In this document: positions 7,281 through 13,732 of the stretch, in pieces
How the letters are laid out: every line of letters starts with the position of its first letter
Numbering within the stretch: position 1 is the first letter of the stretch
Source: Pseudomonadota bacterium
Lineage (GTDB): Bacteria > Pseudomonadota > Alphaproteobacteria > Rhizobiales > Xanthobacteraceae
Direction of reading: 5' to 3'
DNA: 13,732 nucleotides
Assembly (NCBI GenBank): GCA_023387555.1
Contig: JAEWHY010000399.1
Location: 1 to 13,732, forward strand
Notes under the pieces: generated by a model
The model's database searches: none
Told to the model about the DNA's origin: nothing
What the model saw: only the letters and a program-made list of their open reading frames with translations
Program-made: the position numbers and the translations under genes

Positions 7281-8582
7281 GGTCCATTCTGGACACATAG
7301 GTTACGTTGGTTACGTTTCATTCTGAAGACATGGGTAACACTTTTGGTCCGAACGGGTTTTCGACCGGTCCGAGCCTGCATGTCTCGTCATCGAAGTAGC
7401 CCAGATCACAGTCCATGAAGGTGACGAGCCAAATCTCGTCGCTCACCTGTTTGATTCCGACGTTTTGCCCGGCGAAGACCTGGCTGAGGTTGATCTTCTG
7501 GCGGTTGAAGCAGATCCGCCCGCACGTGGTCACGGTGACGGTCTTGTCGTGCAGCGGTTAGTCGAGCTCGGGCAGGCCTTGGTAGGGCCGCGTTGAGGGG
7601 ACGTAGCGCTCGGCCGGGCACTGCATGCCGAGGGCCTGGTGAGGCCGCTCGTTGTTGTAGCAGTCGATGAAGTCATCGAACTTGTCCTGCTGCTGCAGCA
7701 CATTGCCGGCGGCCGGCTTGGTGGTCTCGAGCTTCAAGGTCAGATGCATGCGCTCGTGGCGGCCGTTCTGCTGCGGGTTGCCCGGCTTGATCCGTTCGAT
7801 TTCGATGCCGAGCCGCAGCCACCAGACCGAGAGCTTCGAGAGATTGAACAGGGCATTGGGACTGGCGAAGGGGACGCCGTTGTCGGTGCGGATCGCCCGC
7901 GGCAGACCGAACTCCTTGAAGGCGCTCTCGAACACCGAGAAGGCATAGTCTTCCTTGGTGCTGGAGAGGGCTTCGCAGGCGATCAGATAGCGGCTGGCGA
8001 AGTCGGTGATGGTGAGTGGATAGCAGTATCGCCGGTCGGCGAGCATGAACTCGCCCTTGTAATCGGCGCACCACAGATCGTTGGGCTGGCCGGGACGGGA
8101 GAGAGGCGTTCCCTTTGCCCTGTTCCGCCGTCCGCGCCTGCGCTTGACCATGCCGTGGCGGTCGAGCACGGCATGCACGGTGGAGATCGCCGGCCTTTGC
8201 ACATCCGGATAGAGCCTGGCCAATCGCTCCGTGATCTTCGGGGCGCCCCAGTTCGGCCTGTCCTGCTTCAGGCGCACGATCAGGGTCTCGATCTGGACCG
8301 GAAGCTGATTGGCCTGCCGGTAAGGGCGGCGGGAACGATCCGTCAGCCCTTGCAGACCGCAGGTGTTGTAGCGATTGAGGATCTTGTAGCCGGTCTTGCG
8401 CGAGACGCCGAACTCGCGGCAGAGCTCCGACATGGTATCGCCGTCCAGCAGGCGGGAGATGAACTTCAGCCGTTCATCCATAGGGTTACACTCCTGCCAG
8501 GGCATTTTGCTCTCCCCGCAAAAGGCCCCATTGTGTACCCATGTGCCCGGAATGAACTGTCACCCCTCTCTCAGGAAGGACA
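7281..8582 (-). mobile_element. IS481-family insertion sequence, about 1.3 kb
   Basis: The element is defined by its transposase and by repeats at both ends. The inner inverted repeat is TTCATTCTGAAGACATGGGT (starting 7317) on the left and, read on the other strand, TTCATTCCGGGCACATGGGT (8556 down) on the right. A further diverged unit lies outside each: TCCATTCTGGACACATAGGT at 7283 and TCCTTCCTGAGAGAGGGGTG read down from 8580. I place the ends at about GGTCC (7281) and GGACA (8582). No flanking target duplication is recognisable, so the exact ends are uncertain and one side may be altered. The element carries one transposase, here broken by a stop codon. Confidence 0.75.
7318..8505 (-). pseudogene. 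IS481-family transposase, interrupted by one in-frame TAA
   Basis: Residues 1-315 (8505-7561) hold a helix-turn-helix region (about 22-45, 'MSELCREFGVSRKTGYKILNR') and an RNase H-like integrase core with the DDE triad: Asp148 in WCADYKG, Asp208 in IRTDNG and Glu251 in NGRHERMH. A TAA at 7558-7560 then stops the frame. The same frame continues for 79 more codons to TGA at 7318-7320, with sequence that fits the usual C-terminus of this subgroup (TVTVT, CGRICF, KINLSQVFAGQNVGI, NPFGPKVLPMS). In relatives as I remember them, a Tyr stands where the stop is ('YPFHD'), so a single TAT/TAC to TAA change explains it. The intact protein would be about 395 residues. The likelier start is ATG 8481, with GGAG 9 bases upstream. 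The core is complete, so the shortened protein could still be made, but its activity is doubtful. Confidence 0.85.
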
Positions 8583-8693
8583 CAATTGCTTAGCTTGTGC
8601 TTTGGTGCCGGCGCCTTGTGGGGCAATCGATCTCAGTAAGCATCTAATACGCAGAGAGGATCTTGCCTGCGCGCGCTCATAACGTCTGGTTGC

Positions 8694-8716
8694 AGGCGCC
8701 GGTCCTGCTGGCGCCT
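8694..8716 (-). terminator. GC-rich hairpin downstream of the amidase gene
   Basis: AGGCGCC (8694-8700) and GGCGCCT (8710-8716) form a perfect 7 bp stem with a 9 base loop, about 30 bases past the amidase stop on the minus strand. No T run follows in that direction, so termination is only suggested. The rest of 8583-8746, between the IS and the amidase, shows nothing recognisable. Confidence 0.35.
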
Positions 8717-8746
8717 ACACAAGACTTGGCGTTGCGCCGCTGCAAA

Positions 8747-10159
8747 TCAAGCGGACAGGGAAGGCCAACCGATTGGCTGACGGCGCTGGACGAGTTTCGC
8801 CAAGCCAAGGATATCAGGTTCCGAAAATCTGGGACCGATGATCTGCATGCCCACCGGCAATCCAGTCGCGGTCTTGCCCGCTGGCACCGATCCGGCAGGG
8901 AATCCGACAAGTGTGATCAGGAAAGCCGGGGCGATCCAGTCAATGTAGTTGCTCAGTTTGTTTCCGCCGACTTCGTCAGGGAAGTTCTTGACGATCGGAT
9001 AAGGAAGGACAGGCGCCGCTGGGGTGACGAGAAAATCATAGCGCCGGAACAGGTCGCGGAAACGCCTCCAAATGACTTCGCGCATGTTCTCCGCCTCGGC
9101 GATATCCTTCACAGTGAGCCGAAGGCCATCGCGGACATTCCCCCCAAGATTGGGGCCGAATCGGTCGAGCATGTCCATGCGCTCAAGTTGTTGACCCACC
9201 ATCCATAGCCCGCGCAACCTCTTGTAGACATCGAAGCCGTCCGCTGCGCTCAGTGTCGTTTCCTCGACGATCGCGCCGTCCTCCTGCAGATCGAACACCG
9301 CTTTTCGGCAGATGTCATCAACGACACCGTCAACGCCAAAGCCGGCAATATCGGAGGCATAGGCGATGCGCACGCCTTTCGCACTCTCGCGACGCATCAC
9401 ATCCGTGAAGGCGCTCTTCCATGGCGGCGCAGCGGAGATCGGCCACATCGGATCGAGACCGGCCATCGCGTCAAGCATTAGCGCCGCATCTTCTGCTGTT
9501 CGGCTCAATGGCCCATGGACCTGGCCTGGATCCCACGGCAAACGCATGCCCTCGTTGGGAATGAGACCGCCGGTCGTACGCAATCCAACGATGCCGCAGA
9601 AGGATGCCGGAATGCGGATCGAGCAACCGAAGTCGGTGCCATGTGCCAGCGGCACCATGCCGGTTGCGACAGCCACGGCCGAACCACCGGATGAACCCGC
9701 CGGACTTAACTCCGGATTCCACGGATTGCGGGTCGCGCCGAACAGCTCGTTGACGGTGTTGGCGCCAGCGGCAAACTCCGGCGTGTTCGTCTTTCCGAGG
9801 ATGATCGCACCCTCCTTGCGGAGACGGGCGACCACAGCAGCGTCCTCGGTGGGCACGTAATCCTTGTAAAGCGGCGATCCGAACGTGGTTCGAATCCCCT
9901 CGGTCAAAGTCACGTCTTTGATCACGATCGGAAGGCCGTGCAGGATACCTGTTGCGTCCCCGCCTTTGTTACTTGCGGCGGCGGCCTGAGCACGTGCGCT
10001 GTCCTCAACCAGCGTAACGATAGCGTTCAGCTCAGGATTGATTCGCCGGATCACGGCCAAATGCGCGTCAAGAACTTCCAACGGAGATGTGTCGCGGGCC
10101 TTTATCCGGGCGACCAGTTCATGCGCAGGCATCCGAGCAAGATCGTTTGAAGCCGCCAT
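8747..10159 (-). CDS. Amidase (amidase signature family)
   Basis: A 470-residue soluble enzyme with the full Ser-cisSer-Lys hydrolase pattern of the amidase signature family: Lys81 in LPIVIKDV, cis-Ser156 in AGSSGGSAVAVATG, and nucleophile Ser180 in GTDFGCSIRIPASFCGIVGLR. The spacings (75 and 24 residues) match those of fatty acid amide hydrolase. Such enzymes cleave carboxylic amides to acid and ammonia. The residue just before the nucleophile is Cys179, where Gly is usual, in the loop that forms the oxyanion hole. Length is normal for the family. The start is ATG 10159 with GGAA close upstream, just inside the divergent region shared with the LysR gene, which probably controls it. Near the ring-opening hydrolase it might cleave an amide made by ring opening, as AtzE does in cyanurate breakdown. 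The sequence does not look like a close AtzE, and no AtzG-like partner is visible. The substrate is unknown. Confidence 0.9.
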   Translation of the reverse strand: MAASNDLARMPAHELVARIKARDTSPLEVLDAHLAVIRRINPELNAIVTLVEDSARAQAAAASNKGGDATGILHGLPIVIKDVTLTEGIRTTFGSPLYKDYVPTEDAAVVARLRKEGAIILGKTNTPEFAAGANTVNELFGATRNPWNPELSPAGSSGGSAVAVATGMVPLAHGTDFGCSIRIPASFCGIVGLRTTGGLIPNEGMRLPWDPGQVHGPLSRTAEDAALMLDAMAGLDPMWPISAAPPWKSAFTDVMRRESAKGVRIAYASDIAGFGVDGVVDDICRKAVFDLQEDGAIVEETTLSAADGFDVYKRLRGLWMVGQQLERMDMLDRFGPNLGGNVRDGLRLTVKDIAEAENMREVIWRRFRDLFRRYDFLVTPAAPVLPYPIVKNFPDEVGGNKLSNYIDWIAPAFLITLVGFPAGSVPAGKTATGLPVGMQIIGPRFSEPDILGLAKLVQRRQPIGWPSLSA

Positions 10160-10279
10160 TTCGTTCCAATCATCGGCTACGCCGAACGAGGCCAGAACAG
10201 TCCGCTCGGCAATTCTTCCAGGATCAGCAACCTACAGCGGGCGACCGCCGCGCTGTCTAACGGCTTTTTCTGATGCTAT

Positions 10280-10296
10280 TATCGGAATTTCCGATA
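10280..10296. promoter_or_regulatory. Likely LysR-type operator in the amidase/regulator divergent region
   Basis: TATCGGAATTTCCGATA is a perfect 17 bp palindrome containing the T-N11-A pattern (T10282 to A10294) typical of LysR-type binding boxes. It lies 68 bases before the regulator start codon and 121 bases before the amidase start, in the 204 bp divergent gap where such regulators usually bind to control themselves and their target. A near copy lies upstream of the ring-opening hydrolase (11526-11541). Confidence 0.7.
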
Positions 10297-10363
10297 TAGG
10301 AGTTTGCAGCGCTCCGCGATTGACGCTGCAGCCGTAAATTGGAAGGCCACGGCAGGAATAGGA

Positions 10364-11278
10364 ATGGAATTTCGGCAAATCCGATACGCTTTGACAGTTG
10401 CGAAAGAGCGCAGCTTCACCAAGGCTTCGGCGAAGCTTAACATTTCACAGTCCGCCGTGTCCGAACAGGTCAAGCTGCTCGAAGAGCAATTGGGCTTCAA
10501 CCTGTTCGTACGCACTGGTCGCGGGATCGAGCCGACCGAACGCGGGCGGCTCTTTCTTTACGAGGCGGAGCGGGTGGCCTCTGAATTGCTCAACCTGCGC
10601 GACATGGCGCGCCGTCTGAACGGTATCGGAGGTGAGTCCCTCATCATGGGGATCACTTCCGGTGTCGCGCAGATCCTGCTGCCACGCATGTTTTCCGATC
10701 GCAATTTCCCGCCCTCGCTGCATCTGGAGGTCAAGACCGCCCCCACGAGACAAATCTTCGACGAACTGCATGAAGACAAGCTCGATCTCGGGATCGCGGC
10801 AGACGTCGGGTCAGATCGTGTTCCGTCCGGACTCACCGCGCTGCCGCTACTCGAAATAGAAATGCAACTCGTCTTTCCTCCCGGACATCGCTTTGCCGAT
10901 TCAAAGAAGCCGATGGCAATCCATCAGCTTCGCGACGAGCCCATCATCATGAACGAGTTGTCGGTTGGATACGGACAGCTCGTCAGTACGATACTCAACG
11001 ACATCACCACGCAGCCGCGCATTCGTGCAATCGTCGACAATGTCGAAACCATCAAGGTCATGGTGCAGTCGGGCGCCGGAATTGCGATCATACCGGGCGG
11101 CGCCGCCGCTCTGGAGGAAAAGTCAGGCCTCCTGAAGTCGCGACCCATCGCCAATTCTCCAACGCTCAAGATCAGCGCCTATCGCTCGCGCCAAATGCTG
11201 TCACGAAAGCAGGCGCTGCTTGATCAGATCCTCAAGCCGATAATCGACCTGCAGTCGGCTCCGAAGACGCCGAGTTAG
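10364..11278 (+). CDS. LysR-family transcriptional regulator
   Basis: A 304-residue protein with the standard LysR layout. The N-terminal winged helix-turn-helix runs over about residues 1-60, with FRQIRYALTVAKERSFTKAS, then LNISQSAVSEQVKLLEEQLG and LFVRTGRGIEPTERG. The effector-binding domain of two periplasmic-binding-protein-like lobes covers about 90-295. I chose ATG 10364, with AGGA at 10354-10357 six bases upstream, over a start 60 bases earlier, because it gives the usual LysR N-terminus right before the HTH. It is divergent from the amidase gene and 392 bp before the ring-opening hydrolase. The palindromic boxes at 10280 and 11526 are the obvious binding sites, so it probably controls both units in response to a pathway substrate or intermediate. 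The inducer cannot be inferred. Confidence 0.93.
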   Translation: MEFRQIRYALTVAKERSFTKASAKLNISQSAVSEQVKLLEEQLGFNLFVRTGRGIEPTERGRLFLYEAERVASELLNLRDMARRLNGIGGESLIMGITSGVAQILLPRMFSDRNFPPSLHLEVKTAPTRQIFDELHEDKLDLGIAADVGSDRVPSGLTALPLLEIEMQLVFPPGHRFADSKKPMAIHQLRDEPIIMNELSVGYGQLVSTILNDITTQPRIRAIVDNVETIKVMVQSGAGIAIIPGGAAALEEKSGLLKSRPIANSPTLKISAYRSRQMLSRKQALLDQILKPIIDLQSAPKTPS

Positions 11279-11299
11279 ACGCATGAATTGGATGCGTCT
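11277..11299 (+). terminator. Hairpin at the end of the LysR gene
   Basis: AGACGCAT (11277-11284) and ATGCGTCT (11292-11299) form a perfect 8 bp stem with a 7 base loop, starting within the LysR stop codon. Outer bases GTTAG and CTAAC can extend it past a small bulge. No T run follows. It probably ends the regulator transcript or protects its 3' end. Confidence 0.45.
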
Positions 11300-11670
11300 C
11301 CGCTAACCCTGACCTAGTCAAATTGGCAGGAGCGGCGACAGCTGGCGTGCCGCAAGAATCTCGCGCCTGGCGGGTGTCGGGCCCGGGTCACGTCTTATCC
11401 GTACGCATGATGACGCTACTGTGCGGCTGCAGTCGAGCGTTGTTTGTGCAAGTGCGAACATCTAAGTGGCTCGGCAGCATCGATTTAAGGCGGCTCCGCA
11501 ACATCAATTCTGCACTGCACCAAGCTATCGGACTTTCCGATTTCATGATCGGGAATCGGTGTTGGACTTGAGGCGGCCTGGCATCGAAAGTTTCTGCACT
11601 GGTGAAGATCGTTCGGCTGCGGGTTTTGCATCGTGACCGCGGCGACGTCTGTACAGGAGCGGATTTTTCG
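11279..11670. other. 392 bp region upstream of the ring-opening hydrolase
   Basis: This gap separates the LysR gene from the ring-opening hydrolase. It holds the LysR terminator-like hairpin at its left end and the second LysR-type box with extra ATCGG half-sites at 11526-11559. About 110 bases of further leader precede the start codon. No convincing gene is present: the short frames here have no ribosome binding site or family features. I see no riboswitch I can name. Confidence 0.5.
11526..11559. promoter_or_regulatory. Second LysR-type operator, with extra half-sites
   Basis: TATCGGACTTTCCGAT (11526-11541) differs at one base from the first 16 bases of the palindrome at 10280. It keeps the T-N11-A spacing. 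Two more ATCGG half-sites follow at 11548-11552 and 11555-11559. Clusters of one strong palindrome and weaker half-sites match the recognition-site plus activation-site arrangement known for LysR regulators. It lies about 130 bases before the ring-opening hydrolase start, a fitting place for an activator. Confidence 0.62.
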
Positions 11671-12765
11671 ATGGCTATCGAAGTTGTAAAAATAGAGATC
11701 AAGAGCGTACAAGATGCTTCCGGCCTCAAGGAGCATATTGAGAAGGGAACCTTCAAGGCGGATGAAGTCGTTGCAGTTATCGGAAAAACAGAAGGCAACG
11801 GCGGGGTCAATGATTTCACACGGATTTTGTCAGATCAGGCATTTCGCGACGTTCTGCGCGAACTCGGCACGCGCGGCGAGGATGAGATCAGAAAAATTCC
11901 GATGGTGTGGTCGGGTGGTTGTGATGGCGTCATAACTCCGCACGCAACAGTTTTCGCGCAGAACGGCAAGCATGGCACCAATGGCCAGCTTCGGCTCGCT
12001 ATGGGAACGGCGCTGAGCCCGATCATTCTTCCGGAGGACATTGGGCGGCCGGCGATGGTCGAGAAGGTTGCTGAAGGCGTGCGCCTGGCGATGAAGGACG
12101 CTGGCATCACCGATCCTAAAGATGTCCACTACGTTCAGACCAAGACGCCATTGCTCACGATCGACAGCATTCAGGACGCGCACAAGCGGGGCAAAGACGT
12201 GTTCTGCGAAGTGCATGAATCAATGGGTGTGTCGAACGGCACGACCGGTCTCGGAATTGCGGTGGCGCTTGGCGAAATATCGATGCCCAAGGCTGAGGAT
12301 ATCTGCCGTAATCTCTCTCTCTATTCGTCGGTTGCATCCTGCTCATCCGGCGTGGAGCTTGATCAGGCGCAGATCGTTCTGCTCGGCAACAAGGCGAATG
12401 CCGGCGGGCGGTACCGTATCGGTCACGGCGTCATGAAGGACGCGCTCGACATTGACGGAATTTACGAGGCGATCCGCAATGCGGGTCTCGATCTTCCAGA
12501 GCGCGCCCGCCCGTCCGATCTCAAGGGCAAGCTCGTGAATTGCTTCATGAAGTGCGAAGCAGACAAGTCCGGCCGGTTGCGTGGACGTCGTCAGATCATG
12601 CTTGACGATTCTGACGTTCATCACCATCGTCATTCGAAGGCGGCTGTCGGCGGTGTAGCCGCAGCAGCCATTGGCGATCCGGCTGTGTTCGTCTCGGTCG
12701 ATGCGATGCATCAGGGTCCGCACGGCGGTGGGCCAGTGATCGCAATCGTTGATCTCGGTGAGTGA
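11671..12765 (+). CDS. Ring-opening amidohydrolase (cyanuric acid hydrolase/barbiturase family)
   Basis: A 364-residue protein of the small AtzD/TrzD/barbiturase family, which opens cyclic imide/ureide rings by hydrolysis. The fold is a threefold repeat, each unit giving a Lys and a Ser to the active site. All three pairs are seen: Lys39 (VIGKTEGNGG) with Ser81 (VWSGGCDGVITPH), Lys158 (HYVQTKTPLLT) with Ser225 (ASCSSGVEL, the likely nucleophile by alignment to AtzD), and Lys294 (CFMKCEADKSG) with Ser342 (VSVDAMHQGPHGGG). As I recall them, family motifs usually read EGNGC and SGGTEG. Here they are EGNGG and SGGCDG, so the substrate may not be cyanurate or barbiturate. The start is ATG 11671, with AGGAG 11 bases upstream, giving normal family length. 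It lies upstream of an ABC permease and an amidohydrolase, probably co-transcribed, and behind a LysR-type box. Confidence 0.88.
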   Translation: MAIEVVKIEIKSVQDASGLKEHIEKGTFKADEVVAVIGKTEGNGGVNDFTRILSDQAFRDVLRELGTRGEDEIRKIPMVWSGGCDGVITPHATVFAQNGKHGTNGQLRLAMGTALSPIILPEDIGRPAMVEKVAEGVRLAMKDAGITDPKDVHYVQTKTPLLTIDSIQDAHKRGKDVFCEVHESMGVSNGTTGLGIAVALGEISMPKAEDICRNLSLYSSVASCSSGVELDQAQIVLLGNKANAGGRYRIGHGVMKDALDIDGIYEAIRNAGLDLPERARPSDLKGKLVNCFMKCEADKSGRLRGRRQIMLDDSDVHHHRHSKAAVGGVAAAAIGDPAVFVSVDAMHQGPHGGGPVIAIVDLGE

Positions 12766-12775
12766 GAACTGAATC

Positions 12776-12804
12776 GCGGCCGCCTCGGCTGACGGGGCGG
12801 CCGC
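12776..12804 (+). terminator. Strong GC hairpin between the hydrolase and permease genes
   Basis: GCGGCCGCC (12776-12784) and GGCGGCCGC (12796-12804) form a perfect 9 bp all-GC stem with an 11 base loop in the 72 bp gap. There is no T run. In an operon such a structure may stabilise the upstream message or lower expression of the transporter genes. Full termination is less likely because the permease has no other evident promoter. Confidence 0.4.
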
Positions 12805-12837
12805 AAGAGTGCGTGCAGATAACGGAGTCGACATACG

Positions 12838-13491
12838 ATGGATTTTCAGTGGGACATTTTCATTGAGTCCATTCCAGCTCTTTTGGTGGGAGCCTGGCTT
12901 ACGCTGCAGCTGACGGTTGTGTCCGTATCAATCGGACTTTCGATCGGTCTGATCGGCGCGCTCGGGCGCGTGTCCTCCAATCCGGTATCAAGCGGGCTCG
13001 CGGTTTTCTATACGACGATCATGCGTGGCATTCCGCTGCTCGTGACGTTGATGTTCCTTTATTACGGTTTGCCTTCGATCGGCATCCAGTTGAGCGCCTT
13101 CGCGGTCGCAGTGATCGCACTGTCAGTGACCAACGGCGCCTATGTGGCCGAAATTATCCGTGCCGGCATTCAGTCGATTGATAAGGGGCAGATGCGTGCT
13201 GCGCGATCGCTTGGGATGTCCTATGGACTGGCGATGCGCAGGATCATTCTTCCGCAGGTGGTGCGTCGGGTGCTGCCGCCGGTGGCCAACGAATCCATCA
13301 CGCTGTTGAAGAATACCGCGCTCGTTTCGACGATCGCGCTCAGCGATTTGCTGCGCTCCGGCCTGGAAATCATGACCTGGAAGGCAAATACCTTCAGCCC
13401 GTTTGCCGGCGTTGCGTTGATATACCTGTTGATGACACTCCCGATGATCTGGGTCGTTTCGAGGTTGGAGAAGAAGTTTCACGTCCCATGA
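12838..13491 (+). CDS. ABC transporter permease, polar amino acid type
   Basis: A 217-residue inner-membrane protein of the His/Glu/Gln/Arg/opine permease family. It opens with the family's usual IPALLVGAWLTLQLT (12-26), has about five hydrophobic segments, and carries the EAA-type loop that contacts the ATPase: MRAARSLGMSYGLAMRRIILPQ at about 119-140, preceded by NGAYVAEIIRAGIQSI (99-114). Length is normal. The start is ATG 12838 with GGAG 10 bases upstream. It follows the ring-opening hydrolase by 72 bp and precedes an amidohydrolase. Import systems of this type need a binding protein and an ATPase, often with a second permease. None is in the window, so they should lie to the right or elsewhere. 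In this setting it probably imports the heterocycle, or a related compound, that the module breaks down. The substrate is inferred from context only. Confidence 0.92.
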   Translation: MDFQWDIFIESIPALLVGAWLTLQLTVVSVSIGLSIGLIGALGRVSSNPVSSGLAVFYTTIMRGIPLLVTLMFLYYGLPSIGIQLSAFAVAVIALSVTNGAYVAEIIRAGIQSIDKGQMRAARSLGMSYGLAMRRIILPQVVRRVLPPVANESITLLKNTALVSTIALSDLLRSGLEIMTWKANTFSPFAGVALIYLLMTLPMIWVVSRLEKKFHVP

Positions 13492-13544
13492 TCGTCCAGC
13501 CGTTTTGGTCGCCGGCACAGCGCTTGCGCTGCTAGGAGATGAGT

Positions 13545-13732
13545 GTGTCGTTGTTCATCGAGAATGGTCTGGTTGTTACGCTCGATGCGGCGCTGACCTT
13601 GCATGAGCCGGGGCATGTGGTTGTGGTCGGCGACACAATCTCGGCGGTCGGTGCCGCTGGAGTGGAGCGCTCCGCGCGTGCGGAACGGCTTGACGCGACC
13701 AACGGCGTCGTCGTTCCCGGCCTGCTCAATGC
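13545..13732 (+). CDS. Amidohydrolase-superfamily enzyme, N-terminal part (runs off the right edge)
   Basis: The frame is open to the window end (about 62 codons) and begins SLFIENGLVVTLDAA, followed by GHVVVVGDTISAVG and LDATNGVVVPGLLNA. This is the N-terminal beta-sandwich and lead-in of metal-dependent amidohydrolases such as cytosine deaminase, the TrzN/AtzA group and related aminohydrolases. The next residues, beyond the edge, should be the first metal-binding histidine pair. I favour GTG 13545: AGGAG at 13534-13538 is then 6 bases upstream, whereas the in-frame ATG 13539 directly abuts that sequence. The family deaminates or hydrolyses heterocyclic rings, which fits the ring-opening enzyme two genes upstream: it may supply that enzyme's substrate by removing an amino group. 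This order of reactions is inference. The gene lies 53 bp after the permease and is probably in the same operon. Confidence 0.8.
   Translation, partial: MSLFIENGLVVTLDAALTLHEPGHVVVVGDTISAVGAAGVERSARAERLDATNGVVVPGLLN

Noticed and set aside
7000..7326. 108-codon plus-strand frame ending in VAQLDRAPDFESGGQRFESSPAR
   Set aside because: This is the well-known false protein obtained by translating a tRNA gene. The tRNA-Arg explains it.
7272..8590. Target-site duplication around the IS
   Set aside because: The bases flanking the proposed ends (tcaaaaaaa and caattgctta) do not match, so none is claimed.
7639..8682. 347-codon plus-strand open frame
   Set aside because: Opposite the IS481 transposase, which has a full DDE core. 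GC-rich strands often leave such long antisense frames.
8663..9208. 181-codon plus-strand frame at the IS/amidase junction
   Set aside because: Mostly antisense to the amidase C-terminus, with no start signal or family features.
1..13732. CRISPR array, prophage, toxin-antitoxin or defence system
   Set aside because: No regularly spaced direct repeats, phage structural genes or recognisable defence proteins were seen on either strand.

Overview
The window looks like the chromosome of an alphaproteobacterium, most likely of the Bradyrhizobium/Rhodopseudomonas/Afipia type. The reasons are high GC, strong GC third-position bias, GTG starts, a tRNA gene with encoded CCA, and an IS481-type transposase resembling those common in that group. 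The assignment rests on gene style and recalled protein resemblance, not on a search.

Left part (1-7048). A secreted multicopper oxidase (minus strand, C-terminal half beyond the left edge) and a membrane acyltransferase-3 protein (minus strand) are followed, after a 352 bp gap, by a plus-strand run of four genes for surface polysaccharide: an oligosaccharide flippase, a SAM-dependent methyltransferase, a NodB-type polysaccharide deacetylase and a family 2 glycosyltransferase. The first three are tightly packed (31 bp gap, then a 4 bp overlap). The fourth follows after about 100 bp.

Middle (7049-8746). A tRNA-Arg(TCG) gene is followed 10 bp later by an IS481-family insertion sequence of about 1.3 kb. 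Its transposase reads through a full-length frame of about 395 codons apart from one in-frame TAA, so it is probably a recent nonsense pseudogene. The IS ends carry doubled repeat units, the inner one overlapping the end of the transposase gene.

Right part (8747-13732). This looks like a catabolic module for a nitrogen heterocycle or amide: an amidase-signature enzyme (minus), a divergent LysR-type regulator, a ring-opening amidohydrolase of the cyanuric acid hydrolase/barbiturase family, an amino-acid-type ABC permease and the start of an amidohydrolase-superfamily enzyme (cut by the right edge). A palindrome containing a T-N11-A LysR box lies between the amidase and the regulator. An almost identical copy (one mismatch over 16 bases) lies upstream of the ring-opening enzyme. 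This suggests that the regulator controls both transcription units and ties the module together. The substrate cannot be read from the sequence. The ring-opening enzyme departs from the usual family motifs near two of its active-site residues.
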